Origin: Sclerodactyla briareus
Lineage: Eukaryota > Echinodermata > Holothuroidea > Dendrochirotida > Sclerodactylidae
Assembly: GCA_026419785.1 (NCBI GenBank)
Contig: JAODTK010004187.1
Span: 124,001-188,000 of the forward strand
Length of the DNA stretch: 64,000 nt
Direction: 5' to 3'
The position numbers and the translations under genes were made by a program. This document shows, one piece after another, positions 28,001 through 34,450 of this stretch; the first letter of the stretch is position 1, and each line of letters starts with the position of its first letter. The notes beneath the pieces were generated by a model that was not told the DNA's origin, did no database searches, and worked only from the letters and a program-made list of their open reading frames with translations.

Positions 28001-31000
28001 ACGAGTTCCCGTTCCCTCTCTCACTGGATTTACGTAACTAGAATCCTTAGCGCTGCGCGCGGGAACCCACAACCCAGGGATGGGAGGGAAGGGAAGGTAG
28101 GAAGGGGAACCCAGGGGGAAAGGAGGGAGGGAAGAGGGCGGGCGGGCAGGCAGGGAAGCACCCGGACAAACAAGTCCCAGCACGGCATGCCGTAAACAAT
28201 ACGGGCGAGTCACCGCACGTGGACGTTTTTAGGCAGTAGGGACGTGTACACGAATACTGTTTTAGGTGCAAGCTTAGTAAACAAAAGGCCTTCCGCAAAT
28301 CGAGATCGAGGAAAGAGAGATAGTTCCTTCAAAAACAACATAATCCGTAAGAAAAAGCGTTGGGGATAGGTGAAAAAAGTCAAGGTAGACAGTTGATCCA
28401 AAATGATAAAACGTGATTGGAGTCGTAAGACTAAATTTAAAGGGTGAAATTCTTGCCGAATTTCTAAGCCAAGATGTCAATTGTAGACGGAGTTCTGGAA
28501 AAAAGTGGAGGGCGATGGGGTGGCCAACCCGGACTTGTGTGTTATTGCCAGATGTTAATGGCGCGGGGGTGGGGGCAGGGGTCAAAATGGGGTTAAGTTG
28601 AAATCTGAAATAGATCCCTAATTCATAGCCATGTCCATTTTTCCAAAAAGAATTTGCTCACATTATCAAAGGGCGCAAGCTGTATTCAAATCTGAATATT
28701 CAACCATTTTAAATCAACATATCCTTCTATTGGACCTGGAAGATGCTTTGGTGCGGTATGTGGGCAATTTACACAATACATAGGCAGAGAGGTGTTCTCT
28801 TTTTGGGTCTAACGCAATGCATGACGAGGCAATATTCAATATTTCAATAAATTTGATATTACGCCTGCCAATTAGTATCAAGTTCCTACCACTATGAATG
28901 AGTGTGAAAATTTGGTTATGTACACTATTGGACCCTAATTTCTGGATTGAGACATGCCTAATGAAAACCAAGGGCTATTTTGGGAGGGGCAAATAGCCCT
29001 CTGGGGTCTTTATTTGGTCACATTTAGGTGGGGCATAAACTACAGTATAAATGCAGAAGCCCTATTTCAATGTTTTGGTGACCACTTAATTGTATGTCGT
29101 AAAAGCAGCAAGTACTGTAGGTTTCATAGTCTGGGTTTTTTTTTCGCATTTGGAGACATGGTTTTCATCATTCAGAATGAGAAAGTGAATTCGAGCCCCT
29201 GGTTCTTCAAAAATAACCCCTGGTTCCAGTGCCAGATTTCCATGAACCAGAGTCTTTTCCTATTGAAAGTAATTCCCTGGACTCTGACCACCTATTTTGA
29301 TCCCTGCCCATAAGGTGGCAAGAGGTGATTAGCAATCTCAGTGGGGTTTTCTAAATCTGCATGCATACATAATTCCATTTTGTATTTTACTGTAAACTAA
29401 TCTCAGCAACACTGTACGTGCTCAAGGAGATTAGGCTCTGCGGATTGTGCAAGTATGAACCTCCAGTAATTATGGCATTATGGATGTCTTTTATCCTGAA
29501 GAATCCCATGCTTCAAGATTCAAAGGCTCTAACTCTGGGACCAAAGTTTTAGAACGTTGCTGTGGACTGACACTTGTTCTTAGCTAATTTAGCGCTCTTC
29601 ACAATTACTGTAATTTTCACTTAAACATTAAATCAGATGTTCTCTATTCAGTTGACCACACACCTGGTAGAGGGCCAGATTTACAAATCCCCACTTTTTT
29701 TTATGTGTTCACACTTCCCAGGCAGACCATTCAAACCTATAAAAGGCATGCAGCAAGGGTGCTCTGGGTGAATGGACTTGGATATTGCACTAATTGTCAG
29801 AGCCATGAATCCTTGATAGGTATTCGCCATGCCTCTTGGCTGTACCGTGCTATGGGGCGAGAGAGAGGGGGGTGGAGCAGGATATGCAGAGAGGAAGCTG
29901 CGGGATACTCATCCGTCTCTAAGGAGTGCACAACAAGAAGGCAAATAGGTGCCACTTTCAAAGTCTTTGGTTAGGACATGATCAGGGAAGTGAAAGGTGA
30001 CGCCTGGGTGGCAAATGGCACTCTACCAAATTGCTGTGAACGGGCTATCAGGGTTTTACAACTTGACCTGACCTGATTGCATGGTCTATTTCAACAACTG
30101 CAAATCCTCCTGAGGCGCTCTATGGTCAGCCTGATGGATCTCGAGCACCCGCATGCCTCGCCACCAGGGGTAGACCCCGAGGGAACAGCCAACGTCCCTG
30201 CCGCGTTAGGGCGTAGTTCGAGCGTCGCAACAAAGCGAGGGCTGTACCTCAAGAGCTGACAGCACGCTGTCAGGTATAGAGGTGTTAACGATGTTGTAGA
30301 AGCCCACATAAGGCTGCGGGGGCTGGGACGACTCCCTCTGTATCTGTGTCGTTCATCCTTGCGAAGATTTCCCTTGGACAGGGTGATGGATATCTCCATC
30401 TTGGGAACTGAAAAGAAAATGTTGGAATGCAGGGGCACTGAATAGATCCTAATTCATAGCCTTTCCATTTTTTCCAAAAAAGAAATTCTGCTCACATTAT
30501 CAAAGGTTGTAAGCTGTATTCCCAATATGAATATTCACCCATTCTAAATCAACCTATTCCTTCTATTGCGGGACCTGGAGATGCTTTCGTGTCCCAGTTA
30601 TGTTGGTCAATTTACACAATACATAGGCAAAGAGCGTGTTCTCTTTTGTAACGCAATGCATGAATATGGAAATATTCATATTTTCAATAACTTCTGATAT
30701 TACTCTTCACAATAGTATCAATTTCCATCAATATGAATGATGTGAAATTGGTCTCATGTCACACTATGGACCCCTAATTATGGATTGAGCCATATCCTAA
30801 TGAAACCAAGGGCTATGTTGGGAGGGCAAAATAGCCCCTGGGGTCTTCATGGTCACATTTAGGTGGGGCCCTAATACAGTAATAAATGCAGCAAGCGACC
30901 TATTTTCAATGTTTTGTTGACATCATTGATGTCGTAAAGCATGCAAGCTACTGTAGGTTTCATACCTTGGGTTTTTTTTTTTCTCATTTGGAGCCCTGGT

Positions 31001-33020
31001 TTTCCTCAATTCAGAAGTTGAGGGAACAGTGATTAGAGCCTGGTCTTACCAAAATAACCCCTGGTTCCATGACAGATTCCATGAACCAGAAGCTTTTTCC
31101 TATTGCAAAAGTAATCCCTGGACTCTGACCACCTATTTTGATCCCTGACCATAAGGTTGCAAGAGGTATCAATCTCAGTGGGGTTTTCTAAATCTGAATG
31201 CATACATAATTTCCATTTTGTATTTCATACTGTAACATATCTCCGAAACCCGTACTGCTCAAGGCGCTAGGGATGCTGCAGGATGTGCAAGTAGGCCTAT
31301 TCATAGCCATTATGGGATGTCTTTTGTCTGCACATCCCATGCTCAAGCTTCAAAGGCCTCTAACTCTGTGACAAAAGTTGTAGGAACGTTGAGTTTGGAC
31401 TGACACATTTGTTTCCTTAGTAATTAGCTCTTCACAATGATACTGTAATTTTCACTTAAACACTAATAAGATGTTCTTATTCAGGTTTTTTTTGACCAAC
31501 ACATGGTAGAGGCAGGATTATACAACTTCCCCACGTTTCTTTTTTCCTGTGTCACACTTCCCAGGCAGACCATCAAACTATAAAAGGCTCACAGCAGGGT
31601 GCGAATGATTTGGATATTGCACTCATTGTCAGAGCTGAATCCTTGATAGGTATTCGCCATGCCTCTTGGGGTACCTTGATATGGGGCGAGAGAGGGGGTG
31701 TAGACAACAGGCAGACAGGAAGATTGCGGAATACCTCATACGTCTCAATGAGCACAACAAGAAGGCAAATAGGTGCCACTTTCAAAGTCTTTGGTTAGGA
31801 CATGATCAGGGAAGTGAAAGGTGACGCCTGGGTGGCAAATGGCACTCTACCAAATTGGCTGAAACGGGCTATCAAGTTACAACTTGACACTGACCTGATG
31901 CATTCTTTCAACAACTGCGACATCCTCCTGAGGCGCTCATGGTCAGCCTGCTGGATCTGGAGCACACAGATCGCCTTCGCCCCCAGGGTCGACCCGAGAA
32001 AGCCCAATGTCCCCTGCGCGTATTAGGGCGTCGTCGAGAGTCGCCAACCCCCCCCCCCTCCCCAAAGCGAGGGCTTGTTTTGTCGATGCCTGGTACATCA
32101 GAGCCTGCAGAACGCTGTTAAGGAAGGTTAGCAGGTGTTACCGATGTTGTAGAAGCCCACATAAGGCTGCGGGGGCTGGGACGACTCCTCTGTATCTGGG
32201 TCGTCATCCTCTGCAGACTATCTTCCATTGGACAGGGTGAGTTGGATATCTCCTCATCTTGGGAACTGAAAAAGAAAATGTGAATGCAGGGCACTGAGAA
32301 TTATCAGCAACAATGTAACTCAATAAATTGGGAAAATACAAAATGATGTAGTGAGAGGAATGTTAGACAGCACAGAAAAACGGAATTGGTGCCCCATGTA
32401 CATCTCTGGCACATACCATCATATTTGGTTGATATCAAAACACTCTGCATATCATGGTGACATGGTCAATTACAGTAGTTGCTGTTAGTGCAATCCCCTA
32501 GATCAAGTACTCAATTGACACCTCGTTTTGAAAGTACAACCCATTGAAAATGCTTGAAATGTAAGCCACTCTGAATATTGTCCGATATCTGTGAAATTTA
32601 CCAGGAATATTTCCCATGTAACTGCACAGGCGCGAGAGGTGTGGACTGTGAGGTGGAATTAGGAATTTTCCAGTATAAAACCAAAATTTATGTTGAGTAT
32701 GAATATGAAACATACATGAGTTGAGGGGTCCTTCAATCTCGGCCTCACCTACTTGATAAAAGAGAATAGTAAAACCTCCCAATCTCTTTTGGCACCAACA
32801 GTGAAGCCAATGAGAAAAATGGCATTGCCCATCTTCCTCACATGCTATTCCAGACCTGTCAAACCATGCTAGCAACTCAACCTGGACTCTTCATGTCAGT
32901 GAGCCTTACCTTAACTTCAGCTTTTTCAGAGTCTTCGTTGGCGTCCGCGGCTCCTTTGAATTTCTAGAGAAACGAAGGGAAAGTTCCGCTCCGCTTTCTG
33001 GGAGGGCTTTCGGAGGCCAT
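3704..33020 (-). CDS. USP1: Ubiquitin carboxyl-terminal hydrolase 1 (USP1) gene, split over ~29 kb
   Basis: USP1 is a nuclear cysteine protease that removes monoubiquitin from PCNA and FANCD2, working with the WD-repeat partner UAF1/WDR48 in translesion synthesis and crosslink repair. Identification rests on conserved boxes in correct order on the minus strand: a basic N-terminus, the Cys box (GNTC, 32.13 kb), an NPTFEGYLQH box (14.3 kb), HTERREEFQDISVPV (12.87 kb), YFCDRCRHLSEAERCLLFD (10.5 kb), SSGHY (3.94 kb), FDDD (3.83 kb) and a TPYLL terminus (3.72 kb). The TERRE(E/D)FQDISVPV string is specific to USP1 rather than to USPs in general. Introns carry several satellites. One exon, between the Cys exon and the central exon, was not located. 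Small frameshifts in most exons look like sequencing indels. Confidence 0.92.
4083..4599. other. USP1 intron, no other feature
   Basis: Start of the last intron (minus strand), including the pyrimidine-rich acceptor region at about 4087-4130. There is an A/G-rich stretch at 4551-4590. No coding signal was seen on either strand. Confidence 0.5.
4600..5185 (+). repeat. 309-bp-repeat element, forward part (copy R1a)
   Basis: The segment begins with the element head (ACAAGGACAAATGGGA, as at 56.18 kb). Satellite units follow, carrying the diagnostic strings TTTCAGACTTTGACCTCTG, ACCAAGTA and CAAGCCAAAATGG. About 1.5 units are present. At ~5185 the orientation flips abruptly. Confidence 0.8.
5186..5960 (-). 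repeat. 309-bp-repeat element, inverted part (copy R1b)
   Basis: About 2.5 units of the same satellite in reverse orientation. CCCCATGATGAGCACATGAA, TTTGGGTCGG, CACCTGAGG and TAGCTTTCTTATGGGGAGT are reverse complements of the strings in the 15.6-18.6 kb array. It ends next to a G-rich run at ~5960. Confidence 0.82.
5961..8164. other. Intronic repeats, no gene recognised
   Basis: A short C/T-rich patch lies at 6750-6850. There are invertebrate repeat-like segments around 6530-6690 and 7830-8130 with CTTGGTACACA or CTTTGCACACA phrasing that recurs at 11.88 and 12.12 kb. Nothing codes for a recognisable protein; longer frames such as 6072-6599 minus have no family resemblance. Confidence 0.45.
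7080..7230. repeat. CpG-rich GGCCTCGG low-complexity repeat
   Basis: A degenerate tandem of GGCCTCGGCTCGG-like units in otherwise AT-leaning DNA. A second patch of the same composition lies at 9035-9140. No longer unit structure is clear. Confidence 0.65.
8165..8450 (-). repeat. 309-bp-repeat element, tail end (copy R2)
   Basis: On the minus strand this runs from a partial satellite unit (8280-8450) through a (CA)n microsatellite (plus-strand TG run 8217-8275) and TCATGAC...GCATAGATTCC to the terminal hairpin TTGACTTTAGTCAA (8180-8193, six perfect base pairs with a 2-nt loop). The same order of parts ends copies R4, R5 and R6. Confidence 0.8.
9035..9140. repeat. CpG-rich GGCCTCGG low-complexity repeat, second patch
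   Basis: Repeated GGCCTCGGC and TCGGGGGGTGCGG words, the same composition as the patch at 7080-7230. It is probably the same repeat family. Confidence 0.6.
9466..9820. mobile_element. MITE-like element rich in AGAGTGAA motifs
   Basis: The left end CACTAAAAAACAGAGAGTGA mirrors the right end, which reads CACTCTAAAACC...AGAGTGAATTTTCA on the opposite strand, giving ~30-bp imperfect terminal inverted repeats. The interior repeats (T)AGAGTGAA and ATTCACTCT in both orientations, making the ~355-bp element foldback-like. No coding capacity. Confidence 0.7.
9821..10432. other. USP1 intron, repeat-like
   Basis: No conserved coding signal. The stretch 10120-10330 (AACTTGGTGGGCGGGGACAAAAAGTTGG) resembles 12010-12060 (GTGGGTGGGGAAAAAAGTTGG), indicating copies of a dispersed repeat. 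Confidence 0.45.
10433..10604 (-). CDS. USP1: USP1 exon: second half of zinc ribbon
   Basis: The 172-nt exon has acceptor TTCAATCAG before 10604 and donor GTGAGT after 10433. It reads open in one frame (SLDCALSNSTRERLTDTNK, then YFCDRCRHLSEAERCLLFD, then ELPQVMVVHLKRFS). Human USP1 has the equivalent DKYFCENCHHYTEAERSLLFD. The CDRC pair should supply two of the four zinc-ligand cysteines of the USP fold, and LPQVMVVHLKRF is the conserved strand after it. Unlike the other exons, it needs no frame correction. Confidence 0.96.
10605..12768. other. USP1 intron with dispersed repeats
   Basis: No other gene was seen. The segment 11850-12440 is a repeat with phrases such as TTTATCGAAACCTTGGTACA that also occur near 6600 and 7880. 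A G-run is at 10631. Confidence 0.5.
12769..14342 (-). CDS. USP1: USP1 large central exon
   Basis: The acceptor is CTTTTTATCCAG before 14342 and the donor is GTAAAG after 12769, giving 1574 nt. It starts with NPTFEGYLQH (14306-14335), the box that in human reads NPMYEGYLQHDAQE; one extra G shifts the frame inside the DAQE part. A long hydrophilic, low-conservation stretch follows (the first USP1 insertion), with basic patches such as KSLKWTKQ near 14050. The 3' end encodes LFRG (12932-12943), a KC-x-EC pair (first half of the zinc ribbon) and HTERREEFQDISVPV (about 12851-12896), almost identical to human. Several 1-nt frame breaks occur in the insertion. Confidence 0.92.
14343..15629. other. 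USP1 intron, unidentified 116-codon frame
   Basis: Intron sequence on the acceptor side of the central exon. The G run at 14477 is low complexity. A 116-codon minus-strand frame at 14800-15150 has no family I recognise and includes a T9-11 run. It may be a repeat fragment rather than a gene. Confidence 0.4.
15630..18640 (+). repeat. 309-bp-repeat element, ten-unit array (copy R3)
   Basis: A head of ~170 bp (AGCCAAAGCTTAGTG...CTTTCTGACAACCT...AGCCAGACAAAAGGACAAA) leads into ten head-to-tail units. Unit starts, marked by TTTCAGAC-like strings, lie near 15801, 16113, 16431, 16735, 17045, 17358, 17670, 17973, 18280 and 18584, a mean period of ~309 bp. Each unit contains a TGACCTGACCCCAAAACAAT block, an ACTCATCATGGGGAACACAC block and two CAAGCCAAAATTGGCC-type blocks. 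The CA/hairpin tail is missing here. It is non-coding. Confidence 0.93.
18641..20269. other. USP1 intron, no gene seen
   Basis: AT-leaning intron DNA with an A12 run at 19479. I found no conserved coding or RNA signal on either strand. Confidence 0.5.
20270..21600 (+). repeat. ~150-bp satellite array (about nine monomers)
   Basis: Recurrent marks are GGGCCC...GGGCC blocks near 20316, 20437, 20846, 20985, 21114, 21270 and 21420, preceded by GAGAAGCATTTGC or GGGAGGAGATGC and separated by ACCCCAAAT(C/T)CC...AACACCCC. Paired monomers also share AAAATCAATTGAAGCTTG and AACATCAGCACTGTGCAAC. Spacing between like blocks is ~140-155 bp, with some marks detectable only every second monomer. Another piece of the family is at 57.6-58.0 kb. 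Confidence 0.82.
21717..21780. repeat. (GATA)n/(GATG)n microsatellite
   Basis: Simple tetranucleotide runs GGAT and AGAT with a few interruptions. Confidence 0.95.
21815..21990 (+). repeat. 309-bp-repeat element, solo tail (copy R4)
   Basis: It holds part of a satellite unit (AACAATAGGGTTCTTGTA, CATGGGAAACACACTGACCA), then a CA/CATA microsatellite (about 21927-21953), then GTCATGACGCATAGATTCC and the small hairpin TGACTTCGTCA (21976-21986). The order of parts is the same as in copies R2, R5 and R6. Confidence 0.82.
21991..22346. other. USP1 intron, no feature
   Basis: No coding signal was recognised. A minus-strand frame at 21984-22199 has no family assignment. Confidence 0.4.
22347..22619. 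mobile_element. Short foldback element, GC-rich interior
   Basis: The left arm 22347-22393 (GGTTTGTGAATC...GTATGAATCCTTACCCCATA) is repeated in inverse orientation at 22576-22619. The interior includes a pyrimidine tract TTCTCTTTTCCAG (22472-22484), and the right arm contains GGGTAAGT. The segment 22485-22578 would therefore form an exon-like open stretch on the plus strand, which may be fortuitous. Part of the left side (22382-22484) is matched in inverse orientation at 28490-28600. Confidence 0.65.
22643..22690 (+). repeat. Partial copy of the flanking module
   Basis: CTATTTCAGATATTCAACTT followed by an ACTCCATATTGGCCC-like stretch matches the outer end of the inverted module at 28.60-28.64 kb. 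It is a third member of that short family. Confidence 0.6.
22900..24750 (+). repeat. GC-rich ~90-bp tandem array
   Basis: Repeats of GGCTCCGGAGAGCCGGGAG...GAGAGCCGTCTCGGAGAGCCGA...GGAGGTCCGGAAGAGTCG. Occurrences of GAGCCGTCTCGGA-like strings at about 23548, 23644, 23726, 23818, 23906, 23990, 24080, 24170, 24265, 24350 and 24440 give a ~90-bp period. Each unit contains short palindromes (CGGCTC/GAGCCG). Open frames through it are low-complexity and not genes. It resembles ribosomal spacer enhancer arrays in texture, but no rRNA is adjacent. Confidence 0.85.
24751..25869. other. GC-rich spacer between two arrays
   Basis: Unique-looking GC-rich DNA. No conserved protein or RNA was recognised. 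CpG dinucleotides are plentiful, unlike the surrounding intron. Confidence 0.45.
25870..27060 (+). repeat. GC-rich ~95-bp tandem array
   Basis: The units read GGGTCGGCTCCCTCC...GCGGGAGGGGCCCCGGCCCG...TGACGGGGCGGGTTACCGCAGTCC. Clear copies begin near 26616, 26716, 26795, 26880 and 26960, with more diverged ones at 25880-26110. Frames across it (for example 26357-27127 plus) are Arg/Pro/Gly-rich artefacts of the repeat. Confidence 0.8.
27061..28489. other. Rest of GC-rich block, no gene recognised
   Basis: Composition falls back toward average. It contains similar TTACCAT...AACTGGGAGAAG-type phrases at 27495, 27640 and 27705, a purine-rich stretch at 28080-28155, and AATGGAAACGAGCCGACAT-type repeats at 27924-27962. 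I looked for 18S, 5.8S and 28S signatures and saw none. Confidence 0.45.
28490..28600 (-). repeat. Inverted partner of 22382-22484
   Basis: On the minus strand it reads CCCACCCCCGCGCCATT, TCTGGCAATAACAC, TCCGGGTTGG and finally TTTTTTCCAG, in the same order as 22382-22484 on the plus strand. Identity is high with a few indels. The pair brackets the 6 kb GC-rich block. Confidence 0.8.
28612..30441. repeat. 1.83-kb tandem duplication, copy 1
   Basis: It starts at ATAGATCCCTAATTCATAGCC and is matched along its whole length by copy 2, which begins with ATAGATCCTAATTCATAGCC. Differences are mainly 1-2 nt indels. It carries the damaged copy of the USP1 Cys exon at its right end. Confidence 0.93.
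30073..30407 (-). pseudogene. USP1: Second, apparently dead copy of USP1 Cys-box exon
   Basis: The acceptor (CATTTTCTTTTCAG) and donor (GTCAGG) are preserved, and the exon aligns with 31895-32265. At the active-site position, however, the DNA reads ACC TCT ATA where the intact copy reads ACC TGC TA, so the catalytic Cys codon is lost. The preceding Gly of GNTC is also changed, and the frame breaks several times. It is either a non-functional duplicate exon, an alternative exon, or an error-rich duplicate of the real exon created during assembly. Confidence 0.8.
30442..32297. repeat. 1.83-kb tandem duplication, copy 2
   Basis: Direct repeat of 28612-30441, immediately adjacent to it. It ends at GCAGGGCACTGA, as copy 1 does, and carries the better-preserved USP1 Cys exon. 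Confidence 0.93.
31895..32265 (-). CDS. USP1: USP1 exon 2: catalytic Cys box
   Basis: The acceptor TTTTCTTTTTCAG precedes 32265 and a GTCAGT donor follows 31895. After an acidic linker (AEDDDPDTEESSQPPQP) it encodes YVGFYNIGNTC, the Cys box of ubiquitin-specific proteases. The Cys codon is 32131-32133, corresponding to Cys90 of human USP1 (GLNNLGNTCYLNSILQ). A one-base insertion follows the Cys codon, then NSVLQAL. The 3' end encodes a helical, charged segment (IQQADHERLRRMSQLLKE). Frame breaks occur before and after the box, probably indels. Confidence 0.9.
32298..32909. other. USP1 first coding intron
   Basis: An intron of ~640 bp between coding exons 1 and 2. No other feature was seen; a minus-strand frame at 32498-32875 has no family resemblance. 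Confidence 0.5.
32910..33020 (-). CDS. USP1: USP1 exon 1: basic N-terminus with start codon
   Basis: The ATG is at 33018-33020 in context GAGATGG, and donor GTAAGG follows 32910. The exon is 111 nt, exactly 37 codons. It begins MASESPPRKRSG and ends KFKGAADANEDSEKAEVK. As written there is an in-frame TAG at codon 19, but in a shifted frame the same bases read LSLRFSR, like RLSLKFF near the human USP1 N-terminus, so two compensating indels are likely. A good acceptor (TTTTTCATTTCAG before 33095) suggests the exon starts with ~75 nt of 5' UTR and that a non-coding exon lies upstream. Confidence 0.78.
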
Positions 33021-33095
33021 CTCGGTTCTTGTTCGTTTCTAGATATTGAAATAAATAAAAGACTTGCAGTTTATTCAACAGGCCAGGAGTCTCTC

Positions 33096-34150
33096 CTGAA
33101 ATGAAAAACTGTATCTTCGATTAATGTAAGATATAGAATAGAAATACATGAGTGTTGTATTTTCAAGCGTTCGATGAAAAACATTATAATCCACTTTCTA
33201 TACTACTACTTAACTACTCCTTTTGTAAATTATTCTTCTGCATTTTCACCTGGTCCGAGTGTTCTAGAACTGTTTTTTGCCAGGATGCCGTTGCATGTAA
33301 CCCCACCCCACAACCTGTTGTTAATCTCATTTCACAGTTTCGTACTCCCCATTTTGTTGGTCAACTACTTGGGTACCATATCCTACCTGTGATTTTCACT
33401 AAAAATTTAAATAAAGCCTTGTCACAATTATTTTGGGCAATAAACCACTGTGGGAGTCCTCAATTCCCCAAGCCCTCGGAAGTCCATACATAGGAGCTAC
33501 CCATACGTAGGTCTCGAGCACAAATGGACAGGCCCTTGGAATTACTAGTCCTGTAGGTGTAACATTTGAAAAACATGTAAATGCCCGTACAAATCTTGTT
33601 CGAACGATGTAAACTGATTGAAAAAATTGTGAACAAATCACTGCCTATTAAAGGAACATTATGACATGATTGCAAGTAGCATTTTTGTAATTTTTCAGAG
33701 TGACCGATCATGCCCTTTTATTATTGACCTTTCAGTAGTCAGGGATGCCCCAACAATAGTCAATGAACAATGTGTAAATAGTCCAAATTTGGTCAACTTC
33801 CTTCGAAGAGTGAACAATTGGGAGCCAAAAAAAGCAATTACAAACAGATGGCCGAACCCGACAGACAGATGGCATGTGGATCACACTAGTTTCATACAGG
33901 TTTCGCCCAACATTTTTGAGAAATGTCATGGAGATATTTCCTGTGCTGTGATATTCAACCGATGTATACAAAACATCGAGTGGAACTTGAAAAATATCTC
34001 GATACCATTCTTGTATCTGTAGAGAAGTCACACAAGAGTGACAACACTATCGTTTTCATAAGACATGACAATTCAAACGATAAGCTATGAATCTATGCTG
34101 TCTTACTGTGCTCGCATTGCTTGTGACAAGTAGACCTTCCTGTAATGACC
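33096..34150. other. Upstream of USP1 start, promoter side
   Basis: This should hold the upstream non-coding exon and promoter of USP1, but no clear core promoter was recognised. Frames at 33152-33493 and 33666-34022 plus lack known domains. Confidence 0.4.
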
Positions 34151-34450
34151 TAAAAATGATCTGGCTTCCAGGACGGCCGGAAGGGTTTGACCATGGCTCT
34201 GGAGAGCCACGAGGGCCGCTTCCAGCTCGGGAAGAGCCGATCCGGCCCGGAGGGCCAGAAGAACGGACCATGGCTCTGGAGAGCCACGAGGGCCAACTTT
34301 CGGCTCGGAGAGCCGATCTGGCTCAGGAGGTTGAACGAGTCGGACCACCGCTTTGGAGAGCCGACCCATGGCTCAGGAAGGCTGAAAAAAAACGATTCAC
34401 GGCTTTGGAGAGCCGACCCACAGCTCCAGAGTGCCAGGACCTGGCTGAGA
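34150..34450 (+). repeat. Short GC-rich array related to the 23-kb array
   Basis: Repeats of GGCTCTGGAGAGCCACGAGG and GGCTCGG(G)AGAGCCGATC with ~60-100-bp spacing. The core GGAGAGCCGA is shared with the 22.9-24.75 kb array. Confidence 0.75.

Noticed and set aside
22900-28480. Ribosomal RNA genes
   Set aside because: GC-rich arrays recall ribosomal spacers, and TGAAATTCTTG at 28445 resembles an 18S word, but its surroundings do not match 18S, and no 5.8S or 28S signature was seen.
28954-29313. 119-codon plus-strand frame
   Set aside because: It lies in the 1.83-kb duplicated unit, and the second copy does not keep the frame, so it is not a conserved gene.
29705-29974. 89-codon plus-strand frame with TTRRQIGATFKVFG
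   Set aside because: The matching frame in copy 2 is interrupted and shifted. The strand is opposite to USP1 and the region is intron. No family match.
31610-31860. Additional USP1 exon downstream of the Cys exon
   Set aside because: The DNA is similar in both duplicated copies and an AG precedes it, but its translation does not match the USP1 segment expected before NPTFEGYLQH.
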